Source: Salticus scenicus
Lineage: Eukaryota; Arthropoda; Arachnida; Araneae; Salticidae
Assembly: GCA_963930645.1 (NCBI GenBank)
Contig: OZ005662.1
Span: forward strand, 5,027,436 to 5,091,435
Length of the DNA stretch: 64,000 nucleotides
Direction: 5' to 3'
The translations under genes and the position numbers were made by a program. The first letter of the stretch is position 1, and each line of letters opens with the position of its first letter. Below the pieces are notes generated by a model that did no database searches, was not told where the DNA came from, and saw only the letters and a program-made list of their open reading frames with translations. This document shows positions 34,001 to 47,500 of the stretch, in pieces.

Positions 34001-35423
34001 CATTTGTTATCTTAACCATTCTCAGTTTTTCAAGTTTTTTTCTTTTTTAAACTTATGCAAATATACAGGTTAGGATTTCTTAGAAAAGGCCTGCACAACA
34101 TACGGCCCACCACTCAGTTTATGGCCTGCGAAGTCATCATATAAATCGAAAAATAAAATTTATATATTTTTTCAGACTGAACACAGTATTGTAAGAAAGA
34201 ATTTTAATTGATCATTTAGAGATGGCAGCAACAACTTATTCAACCCTTTAGTAATTACTCACTTAAAACAAATAGCAAGTGCTTGGAGGCTTCCAGAACA
34301 CTCTCGCTAAAGGCTATACATTTGTCTCAATTTCTTGGACGTATTGTCACTATCATTATTTGAATTCTTCCACATTTCTTTCGACCATAGGAGCCTCAGT
34401 GCAAGTGTGGATGCAATGAGTGCAGTGTTAAAATAGGGGGTGATAACCCTTGTCGTTGAGAGAAAACAAGCAATAAGGGAATACAGAATGACTGGATGTT
34501 AACCAAATCCCAACCTGTCGACATTTGGTACTCTTCCAAGCCTTTAGAATCGTCCATACAGCTAGGCGTAGTAAAAATAGTTACACTATATCTGATAATG
34601 CAATTTCTTTGGGAATATTTCACACTGTTTTATGATTGGTATAACCTTCTGACAAGTGGAATTATTCAGCTCTCAGCATTAGAGGTCTTAATATTTTCAT
34701 TTTGCGCCAATTATATGCACCATATATGATGACAAAATTTTCATACATATATAAATAAAGGCAGTGGTTGGGTGGGCAGATGTTTGATTACAGAGGTGGG
34801 GTGGTGTTGTAAGGCTGGATGGTTGGGTGGGATTGTGAAATTAAAAAAAAAAAAGCAGAAGGCTTGTTGCATTTACTTTGTATTACTATGCAAACTTTCT
34901 TTTTCCATTAAAATTTTAGTTTATTCTTTTTTGAGTTGTCAACTATTCTTAAAATTCTAATCATACTATTAAACATATTGTAATCAATCAGTGAATTTCA
35001 TTATTGCTTCGTGGTTTCATTGTTATTCATCTGCTTTGAAATTTTGCTTTTTAAAATCCATATGACTCCTATTCTGGTCGTGGCAAGCTGGAGGAGTGTT
35101 GCCGGCGTTGAACTAGTTTAACCCTACAGGCAAGTCACAAGTCTTGCCGCCTGCCTTCCTTCCTTAAGTTTCTTAAATTATTTTTTCATAAATTTCGATA
35201 TAGTGTTTTAAGTTAAGATTTGTTGTGTTAGTTTCTTGATTCGTTTGTTTTGCAGTCTGTTAATTAATAAATCTGGATTCATTAAATTTGTGTATTTCAT
35301 CACCTGAGAAATTTGTTTTTTTTATTTTTCTGAACTTCTGAAAGAAATTTTTAATCTTATTGGTCATAAGGTGTTTCAGTGATCTTGTATCTGTTGCTTG
35401 GCTTCTACTATGCTTAATAGATC

Positions 35424-35468
<45 letters not shown>

Positions 35469-35531
35469 CCAGTATGCAGCGTTTCTTATTAAATTTCTGA
35501 ATGATATTATTATTAATATTATTTAGTATGC

Positions 35532-35570
<39 letters not shown>

Positions 35571-38500
35571 TCTATATACCAACACTATTTTTTTTCTTTT
35601 TTGGCAGATTTAGTTGGCATAATATGGCCCACAGCAAAGTCAAATTTGTGCAGGACTGTCTTAAAAGATTGTCACAGAAGGCAGCTTAACTAAGTCTAGA
35701 ACTTTCACATACATAAAAATTGAGTGAGAATTTCTCATCTTTACTCAGAAACGAATTGATATTTTAAAAAAGACAGTGAGAACAGAAATATACTTTAGAA
35801 AAAAATTGACTTCCTGAATTTTTCATAAAATACTAATAATGCTTATTTTTGTAGTTCATTGGTAAAATATGAGTTTAAATGCATTTAATTGCTTAAATAT
35901 GTAATTAATTGCAAATTTTTTGTTTTTCTGGTGTTTCATTGCCGAAATAAACTTTTCCCATGTAGAAGAAATTAAGAAAATGTGGACTAAATGTAAAATT
36001 CCAACCATCAGACAAATGGGGTACAGTGAAATCACAATTAACAATATTTTAAAGATTGTTTATAGCTGTAAAAAGTTAAAAAAAAAAAAAAAATAGAGTT
36101 CATGAATGGATTTTGGCCTGCAAATTATTTTAGCTGAATCAAATTTAGAATTATGGTTTTCCTCCCAGCAATGCTTAGAAATAGCAGATTTATTGGTTTC
36201 TTGCTTATGGATATAACTAATATGTTCCATTTTTCGCCTATTTCATAGATCCTGCTGTTTCAATTGGATCAATTTTGTTTTTATCATTTTGAATATGCTG
36301 AAAAATGATTTTATATATAAAACCTTAAAAGATTTTAGTATAAAAAAAACTCAATTTTTAAAATTTGACCCAAATATAATACTTTATTACCATATATATG
36401 GATAAAATTAAAAAAATTAAAATTACATAAAAAACACAATTTTAGGATCACTATTTAGAATCTCTATTATTTTTAAATCAAAACTAATTATGTTCATCGG
36501 CAAAATCCCCTTTTCAATTTTCCATTTACTGTACAAAATAGAGTACTTAAAATCTAATCAAGTACATGAGTTTTGTAATTAAAATCTCACCTAATGGCCA
36601 TAGTTGACAACATGTCATTTCCAACAGGAACAACTTTCTCCATGGAAAAATGTTTTGTATTCCACTTGCACAAATATGAGTTAAGAGGAGGTTTTCTTCT
36701 TACGGCAGGATTTAATGTGCAAAACAGAGCAACATTATTTGTATCTTCTACTATGCCAAACCTACAAAGTGGAAAGAATATAGCTTGAGGCTAAAGAAAA
36801 CATTTAACACTTTCAAGTATTAGGCATTTATTTTAATCTTTTAAATGATTTAAAAAAACACTAGAGTCAGAATCTTTTTTTTTTTTTCTTCATTTTTGCA
36901 TAATCAGAATTATTTCTGGGTTTTAAAAAAAAAAAGGACAGGGTGCTGCTGGTAAAAAGAAAGAGCATTTTTTAAGGGCCCGCTTCACTCACCGCTGCCG
37001 GAAGCCGAAGCTAATGTTATTCTATGGGAAATTTTTCTTTACAAATAACTTATTAACTAATACATATTTTTAAATTCTGTTTTCACATTCAGAAAATTCC
37101 CAGCTGTTAAATGGACGGACCTTATTTTAAAAATTATTTTTTGAAATTTTTATATTTCATTTTAAAGCTGCAAAATACGAATTTTCAATAGGTGAATTTT
37201 TTTCATTTTGCCATTTCAAAATAAAATATTAAAAATTTAAAAAATACGTTTTTAAAAAAGGTCCGTCCGTTTAACAGTTGGGAATTTTCTGAATGTGAAA
37301 ACAGAATTTTAAAATATGTATTAGATAATAAGTTATTTGTAAAGAAAATTTCCCCATAGAATAACATTGGCTCGGGCTTCCGGCGATGGTAAATGAAGAG
37401 GGCCGTTAAGTTTTAAAGGACAGTTTTGTATTTTTTAAAGGCATATTTAACATTTAAAATCCACACTCATTTCAAAATTCTGTATGCATGTAATAAATAC
37501 TTTAATTTTAACTTTCTTTACTTTTGCTTGTTACTAATGTACTAAATAAATGTTGATGGTCATACACAAAAGTTTTACTTCTATATCAATTATCTTCAGT
37601 ATATCATTAGTCTTCTGTTTGCAGGTTATTTTCTCCTGATTTGGTGTTATAAATATAAACAGGCAATAAGCGTGCAATTTTTTTTTTTTTTTTTTTTTTT
37701 TTAGAAAAGAGAGAGCTTTTATTATTATTACAGACAAGGGCATTTTTATTTATTTATTTATTTTATTTTTTTGATTTGGGGTAAGAAAGAAGCTAGTTTT
37801 TTCAATCAAAGGACAGGCAGGGTGCAACACCCTCCTGAAACTGTCTGGGGGATATTCTGGCATAATTTTTTAAGATAGGAAGGTAAAATTTGGATTGAAA
37901 CATTCACTATCAAATCATTAATTGAATTTTATATGAATTCCACATAAGTAATGGTTTTTAAACAGATATTAATTTATTGAAATTTTATTTTTCCGACTAA
38001 GTGAAAATAATGCCTGTACCGGGAGTCGAACCCCAGATCTTTGACTTACAAGGTCAAGGCTCTATCAATTGAGCTATCCAGGCCGACAAACCGGTCAGCA
38101 TTACTCACTCAGACAACCTTTAGGCATGCCTAAAGGTTGTCTGAGTGAGTAATGCTGACCGGTTTGTCTGAACTAACCAACTATATCATTTGAAAGGATA
38201 TCTAATAGAATGTTTATACAGTAATTTATAAGAAAATCGTTAGAGCCATTTTCGAGAAATGAACTTACTTCCGGCTATCCAAATTTCACCAAAAATCAGA
38301 AAATTCTTTTGTACACCAGACCTGTATCTATTCTAAAATTTTGTAGTTCTATCTTTATTAGTTTCGAAGATATGATAGCCCGAAGATTCCCCACATACGT
38401 AATACATACACACTGACCAATTGCCAAAAACCACTTTTCTGGACTCAGGAGACCTTAAAACATGTAAATCAGGTGAAATCTCGATATTGAATTTTTGGAC

Positions 38501-41500
38501 AAATACATTACCTACGACTTCCATTACCTATGGTAGTTGGGTAATGGAAGTATAAAAGGGGGGGGGGGGGGCTGTTAGGATAAGAAGAGTGAATACAAGA
38601 GGAAAAATCAGGTTTTAATTTAATATTATGAAGCATGCTTATCTAGTAACTTCCCCCCCCCCCTTTCCCTCATCTAAAAATGTAATTTTTTCATCTCTTC
38701 CAAAGCTTTTTTACAGAGAATTGAATTAATATCAGTTTAACCGTGTAGTAGTTTTTTAGTGTATCTGCTTAATAACTCATAAAATCAATACTAAGCGAAG
38801 TAGTAATAAAAAAAAAATAATAATTTTTGAAATCAATGGATATTCTGTAATATTATTTCCTAGAAAAGAAAAAAAATATTTTTTGAAAATTTATCGTATT
38901 AGCAAAACTATTTGTTTCAACTATTGGGTGACAGAAAAGCCATTTGCAATGGTTAAAGGGTTAAAAGTTATAATTCATTTTAAAATTATATAAAATTTGA
39001 TAATGAACATGCCATCTGAATTTACAGTAACTTATTTGAAAATTAAGTGCAAAAGAAGAAGAAAAATTGTGGTTTTAATTTTGGACATCAGTGTTATGTG
39101 GAATGTAAAATATCAGTGAAATAATCTGTTATTAAATATTATAGTTATTAATTCATTTTCGAGAAAAAAGCAACCTGTAATTTAGGGTTATTGTAATCCA
39201 TGTATTACCACTGAAAAAGATTACAAATATTGATAATTCTATTGAGTTTCGCCATTTAAAAAAATTGGATACACTTAGAGAAACCTAATATGGGTTTCAC
39301 ACCTTTTGACAGAATGGTACTAACTAAACAAGGGGTGGGGAAATGCTTGATTTACTCGCCATTGGCAAATGATTTCTCAGGCATGGCAAGTGGATTTAGT
39401 CATTAATTTTTATTGCCAATATTCCATGTAGTAAAACAGCTAAAAAAAACTTCTCCCATGATCATGAACAACACTTGAATAGGCAACTACTTTAGAATTT
39501 TATTACCTTTAAACTATTATTCTTCTTTATTGAACATTGTATTTTAAGAAATGATGCTTTGGGACCTTGGAAGTATTCAAAATAGTCAATTCACCTTATA
39601 ATAGCATAAACTTTGTTTTAATGATTATCGACTATATATTGCATATTGCTGGCTGGTAAAAAAAATCCTTGGCTAATAAGAATTTCTAAAAAATCCTTAC
39701 ACCTGAACTAAACCATATTTCCAATGTTTCTCTCTTTGATGGTCAACAAAACAGATCTTACTTAAATCAAGTCAGAGATGAAATACGGATTTGACATAAC
39801 AATAAATGAATAAATAAAAAGAACTGGAAGAGTAGAATTTATATTAAAAGTTATGTACTGTGAAAATGTGGCCAGTGGGATGGCAGAGGTTGCAGTTTTG
39901 AAGTACATCTAATATTTTTAAATGGTAAAAAAACAAAACAATATCTAGTCCATAAAATTGGGCATAAACTTCTGAATTCACCCAATATAATATGTATTAC
40001 ATTGTGACAAAATAATAATAATTATTATTATTAAAGCTTGAATTATGAAGTATTGTATTTCAAACAATTATTTCTTAGACATGCATGCAAAATGTTTTAC
40101 CCATAAATTTTTAACATTGTGATTTATGTATGTCATACACTTTAATAGAGTAAGATAAATTTTGCTGAACTTTTCTTTCTATATTATATATGAAATTTCA
40201 CCATAAATTGAGGTTGTAAATCTAATAACAAAAGCACAAAAGATCTGACAGAACAAAAACAATCTTTAAATACCTAAAAGAAAAGGTGATATTTGCTTAA
40301 TATTTTATTATACAGTCGAACCTTGTTAACATGGACACTGTTAACATGAATTATTTTTAACATGAACTGTTTTCACAATCCCTGTCAAAATGAAGATTAG
40401 TTTAGTTATATGAAAATTAGTTACTGATAATATGAACAATTGTTTTACCCCCCCTTTAGATTCATGTTAACGAGGTTTGATTGTATTTCTCTTATTTGCT
40501 ATAATTAAAGGAATGCCCTTTCCCAGAATCCAATCCAAGCTTTAATATTTGGGACGCATTTTTATAAGGGAAAATAAAATTAAATGTGTAAAATTTAAGT
40601 TAATAGTGTCTCATTGAACCAAATATAGGCAGCCATTGGAAATAATATTGAAAACATGAGTTTTATATAAAGGATCATTTTTATAAAATGTACCTTTCCA
40701 TAAATTTGAATTTTGTGAAGAGGCTCATTTTATAAATTTAAATTTTGCAAAGGGGTCCTTTTTTAGATTTGAATTTTGTGAAGAAGTCCATCTTATATGT
40801 GAAAGGAAACTAAAGAATCCCAATTTTTGCCTGAATCCACCCATTTCAAACCTAGATTATTTTCTTGTATAAATTTGTAAATAAAGTTTACTGAACTCTT
40901 ACTAGCAATTGTCAGAAATAGGAGAAACATTACAGCTTTTATGAAAAGTAAGTCCCAAAATAATGGTACAAATAAAGTCCAAAATAATTTATACAAAGAC
41001 TAATTTTTCATCTTCTGGCAAAAAACATATGCATAGGAAAATAGAAAAAACCTACCTACAATTTCTAAAAATATATTTATCAGATTGTGACTTTGAAGGT
41101 AATGAATAAGCCAACTCTGTAATAAGATCACCATCTTCAGAACTCCAGATTTTACCATGTCCATCTCTTGAAACTGTCACAACCTATAAATAGAATTTAT
41201 AGCATCAGCATAAAAACTGCATTTAGTAATAATAATGATTTCACAAAGCATATTTATTATTTTTCGAAGGTAAAACACTATTGTTAAAAACTTAGAGCCT
41301 GTGATATTTTATCTAATTCGAATCATTTACTTGGCTCACATCTTTATTGCTGAAAACTTTATAAAGCATTTCACATACTGCACCCCTTCAAGAAACTAGT
41401 ATGTTGTGGCCATCACAAGACTTTCTTCTATAAAATTTCACACAAATTCATGCAGTAGAAATTATTTATTAAATTAATATTTAGGAAAATTATTTTCCAT

Positions 41501-44500
41501 GATAAATGCAGATGATTTTTATCTGACACAATTATAACACTAAATGACGAAAGAAAATCAATTTTGTGCCAACATCAGAAATTTTTTTTTTGTTGTTGTT
41601 CTTAAAAAATGACAAAAAAAAATAACATTGTTTTAAATTATCATAGATCTATGGTTCAATCATTCGTTTTAAAGGTATTGACGAGATATTTAAAAAGATA
41701 CCCACATAGAAAAATTACACCCCGGGGGTGGGGATGCTCCCACATGCACGAACTTTTTTCCTAGCTTGCTATTACAATTATCAATAATTCATATTAATTT
41801 TACAATCACACATTAAAAATAACTCTCATTAAGTACATTTATACAAAGTTTTGTCCTATATTGCCATGCTAAAAATTTAGAAAAAATGGGATCATAGTCT
41901 TTTTACATTTTATGATAGCATTTGTTTTCAAAATTCTTAAGGTTGTAAGTGTGAGGTGCCAGGTTCGATCCCAAGTCACGCTTGTTAGCCTAGCTGGAGA
42001 GTTAGCCCTTGGGAGTTTTCTGTGCTTTTCTCCAAAACTTGCATAAATATGAACTAGGACCCCTTAGAAAGACCTCCCCAGAAGGCATTCCAAAAAGCAG
42101 TCAATTGGCCTTATTCTCCATAGCACCAACACTAAAGTTGTAAGATGACTTAATTCTAAAATCAACATTATTTACTTTTAAGCTAAGGATTTTTTTTTTT
42201 TTTTTTTTTTTTTAAGCAGATACTTCTTTCTTTTACAAAGTGAATATATTCATATTTATCTGGAAAAAATATTCACTCAAGGAAAAAGAAAAATTCTAGA
42301 TTTTTTGTGAAAGCCAATTCAACAATAACAAAAAAGAAAATAGATATTTATTTTAATTTTCAAATATAAATTCAATAGAACTGTAAAAAAAATTTCACAT
42401 TACCAGTTTTCCATGTGGGCAAATATCCAAGTCATCTACATCATCAGAATGTGCTTCAATATCAAATATTTGATTCAAGTTTGGATGCTAAACGAAAAAA
42501 TTAAAATATACTGTTACAAACTTTGAACTTTAATAATTATAATTATTAGCCATATAATCAGCCATATCATTTACATATATTTACTTAATAAAATTTTCTG
42601 GGTTTTATTATTAAAATGCTATAAATGTGAACTGCAAACTATAGTTTTTTTTATAAATAATCTCTAAAAAAAGAGTTAAATTGAACATGTGTCATTTGTT
42701 AAATATATTAAAAACACTTTAAACACACATAAAATTAAATTTTATTTAAAAGATGTTAAAATAAATTTATCCGAAGCTTTTCGCTTTAATAGTAAAGCAT
42801 TATCAAGGATTTTTATTATTCGTTTCCAATGAGCAGTTTTTAAATATTTTTTTCTTTTCACAGTCAACAGTTAAATCTTTTAATAACGTGAATATCAGCA
42901 AAGGCAATTTGAAGTCTGGTAAAGATTGGCCTTGTGTGATATTTCAATGGTTCCAGCTTCTTTTATTTTTCTTAGCTCCTTGATCCAACCTTTACCGGAC
43001 TTCAAATTGACTTTGCTGATATTTACGTTATTAAAAGACTTAACTGTTGACTGTGAAAAGAAATATTTAAAAACTGCTCATTGGAAACGAATAATAAAAA
43101 TCCCTGATGATGCTTTACTATTAAAGTGAAAAGCTTTGGATATTTTTTTAACAGCTTTTAAATAAAATTTAATTTTACGTTTGTTTAAAGAGTTTTTAAT
43201 ATAATATAAAAATTTTGATACGTTAGAAAAAAAAAAAGTCAAGATTAACCTTTTCAGCGTTAGCTGTTTCCCAGTATTTGTGTTTAACCCCTTCCTTCTT
43301 GCTCCCATGAAAACGACGGGGTGAGATTTCGTTCTGTATTTCTTGTGCCTATGATATTTTCGGGCTGGAGTGCTCAAAAGTAACGCACTAAAATATTTAA
43401 AAACAGACCATTTCTGATACCTGGAAAATTTTTTATTTCTTATTTTACTCTCTACATGGAAGTAGCAGACAATTTAAAATGTAATTGGAGATAGATGGTT
43501 TATTTTAAACTGTCAGTACTATTCAATTTTAAATATTTGTAATACTTATTTTGTAATATTAGCTCAGTTAGGCCTTTTGAATGCACGTGATTATGTGCCC
43601 TATCGCAAAATATATTTTTTAATATTGCGTACAATATGGAGTATTCGGATTCTAATTTTAGCATAAATGCATCTGAGAGTGATTCGCAAATAAATGATAT
43701 TTATGAACATTCGGATTAGAGGTCTGCACGGGCCGAAATTTTGCCTGTGTATGGCACGGCCCGGCCCGATTCAAAAACATGTAAAACACAAAAAAAAAAA
43801 AAAAAAAAAAAAAATGTATGCCTTTCTATGAAAAAAATTTTAGTATATGTTTTGCAGAGGTTTTATATAGCTAAGCAATAAAATGTTCTTTAACAAAACT
43901 GCTGAACTTGTACAAGATAATACAAACAGAAAGTCAAATCAAAAATATTAGCATTCATCAAACAATATAGGAAGGTATTTAAAATGGTTAATACAACTAA
44001 AAATGTATTTTCAAATATTTCCTCTTATATACCGTAACATATCCGAATCTTTCCTGCAACCCGGTAAACAAAACTTTAATGCTAATCCAACCATATTAAA
44101 TAGAAAAATTGCTTTTGCACATGCTAAAAATGATGCTACTTTCATCCACTGAAGAAAAGAAAAATGAGTCTTAGAGAAAAACTTACAACGGAAGGATTTT
44201 TATAGCCTTCATACTACCTAAACTCTAAAGACCATAGGAAACAAAGCCTTATACACAGTAATGTATCTAAAATTTTTTTGTACATGTGTGCAAACTGGTA
44301 GTGACATGCATACTATTTTGAATAGGAAAGCATCTAATATTACTTTAAATAAAATATATTAATTTAGAGACATGCTAAAAATATTTGCGGAAAATCAGAT
44401 CGCGAACAGACAGACTGATAGGCAATTAAATTGAAGTTAGACATTTTTTAACAAAATAAATTTGATGTGACATATCAGCCTGTAAAATTATGTAAAATAA

Positions 44501-47500
44501 ATAGATGAAGAAATATTTTATCATTTTCTTTTTCATTGATTAACGAGGAAACTAGAAAAATATTAGAGCCGACACGGCCCGGAAAAAATTTCATTCAGGC
44601 CCGGCCCAGCTACACACATCTTTGCTATTTCCCACTTATCGCTCTATTTACGTTCTGGCGCTCCGGTGGTTGGATTTGGGTCAAGTGAGAAACTTAGCCG
44701 AAGCATACTGGGCAACGAACGTGTTAATACACATACTTTTGTTTTATTCACACATCCAATGTAATCTATTACTTATGATTTGCCCACAAAGTTTTTTTTT
44801 TATTATAGTAATCAATTCAGCAAAATTAATATACCTTCCAAAATCTTATATGACCATCTGCACCACCAGTAACAACTAAATTTGCCTTCGATGAAAATCT
44901 AACAAGCTTCTGAAACGGTTCGTCACTATAATCTGTCTGAAATGAATCTAAAGGATGAATTTTAAAAATCAACTTTGGTAAAGATGAATTGTTCCCAAGC
45001 TCGTTTTCATTTTCATCAGATGTCAAATTTCTTCTTCTCAGATTAGAGTTGTCTAAAATAATAATAATAATAATTACTACTAAATTGAAAATTCATTATT
45101 TTAACTTATACATACAAAATGTATAAACAGAAGCAACAAATATGAATGCATAATGTGTGTATATAAATACAGTCAACTCCCATTAATCCACAGATCTGTA
45201 ATCCAAAATCCATTTTTGGATGTAAACAACAAAATTCATTTAATTAAACTTTTTTTTTTTTTTTTTTTTTAAATATAAAATTAACATTTTCTCTTTTTAT
45301 TAATCCAATCAAATTTTTAAGTTTATCTGTATTTATTTATTTTTTCTTCAGGACCCATACATTACAATATAATTCTTAACTTATTAATGCAATAAGAACG
45401 TTAGTATGTCTATTAAAACAAATTTGTTACATTTAAATTATATTAATTAAAGAAACGAAGTGAAATTACTAAATTAAATATATTAAAAAATGTTTACTAC
45501 CTTCGTTGTTTGCCGTTAAATCTTTCCATTGGGATCCCGATTCTAGTTAGACGGCTTCTCTGCAAGTGATTTGGCCACATTTTGAAAAGGCAGAAACCAG
45601 CAGAACAGTCCAAATCACTCACAGAGAAGCCGTCTGATGAGAATCGGGATCCCAATGGAAAGATTTAACGGCAAACAACGAAGGTAGTAAAGGTTTTTTA
45701 ATATATTTAATTTACAAATTTGTTACTTTGTAGTTTGATAATTCTATTATGCTGCTAAATACTTTTTCTGAATCTTTTCTAAGTTCTGAAAATAATACAA
45801 ATCGAATTTTTAAGCATTGTCTTTTTAACTTGTTAAGATTAACCATATGACATGGTCACCTACAGCCAAATTTCCAGTTTTATATAGCCAAAAAAATTTA
45901 TATCTTGTTAGAAACCATCTCACCAATGATTCATTGACATTTAATTATTTTGTTATTTTGCATATTAAAATATTTTTTGAGTTTCATTCCAAAATTAGTA
46001 CTTCTTTCTTTGTGGTATTGTTAATTTCCTTATCCTTGCCAATTTTTAAATATTTTTCAAATGTATAACTTTCCTAACGCCTGGTTTTATGTTTTTAATA
46101 CTTGGCTTAATCCTAAATTTTGCATGGAGGGCAGTGTAATAAAACTTGTTCTAAAATTTGCTTTTTAAATAATGAAATTGGCAGCTGCAAAAAGAAAATG
46201 AAATAAGACTTTTTTTATTTTTTGGTCCCTTAGTGTATGTACACTCGGGGAAAAAAAAAAAAAAAAAAAAAAAAAAAATGCAGCACTCTATGTAACTCCG
46301 TTGCTAATCAATGCACAAAAATGTAATAGGTATCATTCGACGGGGAATTTAGAGTAGATTCAGAAAATGAACAGAAATTTTGAATTGGGGGTCATCTACA
46401 TATTAAAACGCGCACCAACTTTGATTTTTTCAATGGTAATGCCCCATTTTTATTTTATATTTGAGTTCCTGGGATCGCGACAATGCAAAAAAGTGTATTG
46501 GTTGTATATTTTACTTATTTTTTCACAGAGTTATAAGCGTTCAAAGTTTGAAGGTGCTAATGTTAAATTCATATTTCAAACTTTTATTAATATCTTCACA
46601 AAAAATAACTTGATCGATATAATTTTTTTTTTTTTTTTTTTACGAGATACAGTCAAGAAACCCAAACATAATCCATCATTCCTTTTGATTCTGAAAAATA
46701 TTAATAAATTCATATTCATAAAAATTATGAATTATGACCTATATTAATTTTTACATAAAATCTTTTTGTAAAAAAATAGAACCGACTCCAAAAATTAACT
46801 ACTATTCAAACAACTGAAATTGAAAGGAAATTGGAACTGTAAATTGCGCCTAAAAGTATGAAATAATTTCCTTCGCCAAACAACCTATAACACTACAATT
46901 AATCATAACTTTTGAAGTCGGCGCAAAATTAAATGAAATTTAATTAGTTTTTAAAGGTTTGTCTTTAGATCGGTAGCAACAAATGCTGTTGTTTCGAATG
47001 ATCCATTTTCATGTTTCCTTTATTATTTTATCACTGTATACAATTGGTCCATTAGTAGCATCTACATAGAACAGTGAACATTCTTCACAATGCGGTATTT
47101 ATGTTTCTACGAAGTTAGAGTTTCCTTTGCACATTTGGTATAACTTTGATAACTAACATCCTTGATGGCTTTTGGATTTGGTGATCAAAACGTAAGGCAA
47201 AAATATACACGCAAGATGTATATTTTCATAATATATATTGTACGATATGTTGTTTCATATTCTTGATTTCTCTCTTGATATACCTTATCAAAATAATCAT
47301 ATCCCAAAGAAATTAAAAATGTTTGCAAGATAATTTTGTGATTTTTCTTTCACCAAGGACGTCAGATACCAGCATCTTCGCCAACTTTTTCTGCTTACGA
47401 AATCTTATTTGTTTTCTTGAATCAAATTAGTTCTCGGTTGCGTTTTGAAGGTAACAATGTGAGATGTGTATTTTGAATAGGATTTGATTTTTGTATTGAA

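Noticed and set aside
38012..38083. Calling a functional tRNA-Thr gene without reservation
   Set aside because: The T stem and acceptor have mismatches, and the direct junction to a palindrome is typical of a mobile tRNA-derived unit.
42926..43377. Open frames of 67 and 99 codons on opposite strands
   Set aside because: They arise from the foldback MITE and the adjacent piggyBac-like relic end.
46367..46747. 126-codon open frame
   Set aside because: It lies in the left TIR of the 5.5-kb composite and contains a poly-Phe run from poly-T. No homology seen.
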